Positions 62,496 to 64,000 of a stretch of 64,000 nucleotides of DNA are shown here, piece after piece. Both the position numbers and the translations under genes were made by a program. The stretch spans positions 2,046,001 to 2,110,000 of the forward strand of contig OX337230.1 of assembly GCA_946965045.2 (NCBI GenBank), in the 5' to 3' direction. The notes beneath the pieces were generated by a model. The model worked only from the letters and a program-made list of their open reading frames with translations. It was not told where the DNA came from and did not search any database. Each line of letters starts with the position of its first letter. Position 1 is the first letter of the stretch. This DNA comes from Epithemia pelagica. Taxonomy: Eukaryota > Bacillariophyta > Bacillariophyceae > Surirellales > Surirellaceae.

Positions 62496-64000
62496 ATGGG
62501 CAGCACTCGAATGTATGGTTGCAGAATTCTGCACCAAATACATCGTAGGGTCGAAACAGCATGCTGGAATCTGGCAGGAGGTTCAACGACCCCGCCACGT
62601 TCCTCCTCGCTGAAATGGCATCCAAAAAGATTGTGGTCCAGTTGGACTCGGCCACAAACTATTTTCCAAACGGCTGAACAACGGTCACCACCGGATAGAA
62701 TGTGTGGCTCAACTGCAAAAGTTTTCATGTCCACTCATCAGTCGGAGCAGGACGGTATCAGTGGTGCACAAACAAGTGCTGTTACCAGAACGCCAGAATC
62801 CATGTTAGGAATGGGAAGTTTGAAATGGTCCGTATTAATGGCACGTTACACAGACGATGAAGAAGAAGATGCAGAACCTCAGGGTGATGAGAATGAGACG
62901 GAAGAGGAAATCTTAGATATTCGTGACCTGGAGCAGCAAGATCAGAATGATTCTACGGACGCGACGCGGAAAACTATGTATCATCATTTGATCGAGACAG
63001 CCTTGGCCAATGGTGTTGACACCATCGAAGTGGGAGATTTAGGTGGTGATACTGTCTTGTCTGAGATCCTCGACAAGGTACTGTTGGATCCGACGAGAGC
63101 CTCAAACGACAGTCCTCCTGTTGTTACTCTGTTAAAGCGTGTTGGATATCGAGCCGTGTCATCCTCCAAGAACGAGACTAAACAAACCAAAAAGAAAAAC
63201 AAGAAAGACAAAAACGTGCAAAATCACCGTACGAAACAGGATAACCTTGTGAACGGAAACACCCATGCCGTTCATTCACAATCACCACAGTCTTCATTGC
63301 TCACCCCTCCGCTTCGAGGAGACATCTTTTCCATGGATGTTAAAAACAAACCCACTCAAACAACACAAGCCGGTGCACAACAGTCACCCTCAGCATCATC
63401 CGGTCATGATTTGTCATACAAAGTGGTACACAATTTTTCCAAGGAAAGTCTCCAAATGGCATTGGATAACTGTGCACTATGCAAACGATTTGCACCACAC
63501 AATACAAATCATTCGAGCAAGGTACAAATGACTTTGTTGTTGCACAATCCTGAACTACAGGCTAACAAGGCTAGAATCGATGATGCTGGTTTGCGAACAT
63601 ATCAAGAAAGGCAATCTCGGATCTCTAAAACATTGACAAAGACGTTTTTAGCGCTCGAAGAGGAAATTGCTCAGGAGAAACAGAAGCGACTTTCACCATC
63701 TTCATATGGCATAGTCAGTCATGGACTCGGACTTCCACGCGATCATCCACAACATTTGAGTTGGAACGATGCCGTTCGGCCTGCATTGGAGCAGGCACAA
63801 GCGCAATGGTTCAACATGGGTCATTCATCTCCACTTCGATTTTCAGTGGTTCAATTGCCACTCAATGTGTGGGAAACCAATGGATTCGAAGTAGCGCGTC
63901 AAATAAAAGAGTACAACGCCACAATACAAGTTCATGCCATGCGACCTTTGACGGCCTATCCCACTGACAGTGATGAGAAGAATAGCAATATCGAAGACGA
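62496..64000 (+). CDS. Aldo/keto-reductase-like protein, partial (runs off right edge)
   Basis: The plus frame from ATG 62496 (in-frame stop TGA at 62481-62483 upstream) stays open to the window end: 501 codons, no stop. The first 80 residues are rich in Arg, Trp and Ser, like a mitochondrial or plastid presequence. An acidic stretch follows (DDEEEDAEP near residue 115), then a Lys-rich linker. The last 65 residues resemble the C-terminal part of an aldo/keto reductase barrel: FSVVQLPLNVWETNGFEVAR, then IKEYNATIQVHAMRPL (family: QLPLN..E, V..NRPL). The remainder lies outside the window, so the catalytic tetrad cannot be checked. The large insert between the barrel's parts is unusual, so the assignment is tentative. 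Confidence 0.6.
   Translation, partial: MGSTRMYGCRILHQIHRRVETACWNLAGGSTTPPRSSSLKWHPKRLWSSWTRPQTIFQTAEQRSPPDRMCGSTAKVFMSTHQSEQDGISGAQTSAVTRTPESMLGMGSLKWSVLMARYTDDEEEDAEPQGDENETEEEILDIRDLEQQDQNDSTDATRKTMYHHLIETALANGVDTIEVGDLGGDTVLSEILDKVLLDPTRASNDSPPVVTLLKRVGYRAVSSSKNETKQTKKKNKKDKNVQNHRTKQDNLVNGNTHAVHSQSPQSSLLTPPLRGDIFSMDVKNKPTQTTQAGAQQSPSASSGHDLSYKVVHNFSKESLQMALDNCALCKRFAPHNTNHSSKVQMTLLLHNPELQANKARIDDAGLRTYQERQSRISKTLTKTFLALEEEIAQEKQKRLSPSSYGIVSHGLGLPRDHPQHLSWNDAVRPALEQAQAQWFNMGHSSPLRFSVVQLPLNVWETNGFEVARQIKEYNATIQVHAMRPLTAYPTDSDEKNSNIED

Overview
This is eukaryotic nuclear DNA, most likely from a diatom. The reasons are a CoDi-type Ty1/Copia retrotransposon, a PsbP-like thylakoid-lumen precursor and a plastid processing peptidase that both begin with signal peptides ending in an aromatic residue (the heterokont ASAFAP-type leader), a large ankyrin-repeat protein, short spliceosomal introns (mostly 73-233 nt) and dense gene packing. 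I do not name a species. Splice sites were placed by eye, using conserved protein joins and reading-frame arithmetic. Starts are at ATG codons; several of the longest open frames begin at a non-ATG codon and were trimmed.

Layout. Positions 1-8109 are mobile DNA. The window opens inside a piggyBac-type transposon (transposase on the minus strand, running off the left edge, with terminal repeat and TTAA at 1262-1295). A Copia element with near-identical LTRs follows (1460-8109). From 8326 to 20623 (minus) lies one four-exon gene for a ~4,024-residue DOCK-family guanine nucleotide exchange factor. A 473-bp non-autonomous DNA element (21528-22000) separates it from a BT1-type transporter (22240, plus) and an ankyrin-repeat protein (24906, plus).

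From 28 kb onward the genes are housekeeping and nearly alternate in strand: PsbP-like protein (-), complex I NDUFV1 (-), TMEM53-like (+), C2H2 zinc finger (-), CCT-domain protein (+), WKF-domain protein (-), EF-1 alpha (+), unknown 787-aa protein (-), PWP2/UTP1 (+), TRIC-like channel (-), unknown multispan membrane protein (+), coatomer gamma (-), SRP19 (+), FLVCR-like MFS transporter (-), EF-hand protein (+), MMADHC/cblD (-), small single-span protein (-), SDHC (+), M16 stromal-processing-peptidase-like protease (-), and an aldo/keto-reductase-like gene running off the right edge (+).

Functionally the genes cover respiration (NDUFV1, SDHC), plastid biogenesis (PsbP-like, M16 peptidase), translation and ribosome assembly (EF-1 alpha, PWP2), the secretory pathway (coatomer gamma, SRP19), vitamin B12 handling (MMADHC) and signalling (DOCK, EF-hand, CCT). 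They do not form an operon or a dedicated pathway cluster. I saw no tRNA, rRNA, CRISPR array or viral gene cluster. I found no convincing new multi-gene system. The most notable items are the transposons, genes that are only visible by splicing or because they run off an edge, a GC-AG intron, the very short EF-1 alpha divergent promoter and two perfect CRE palindromes.
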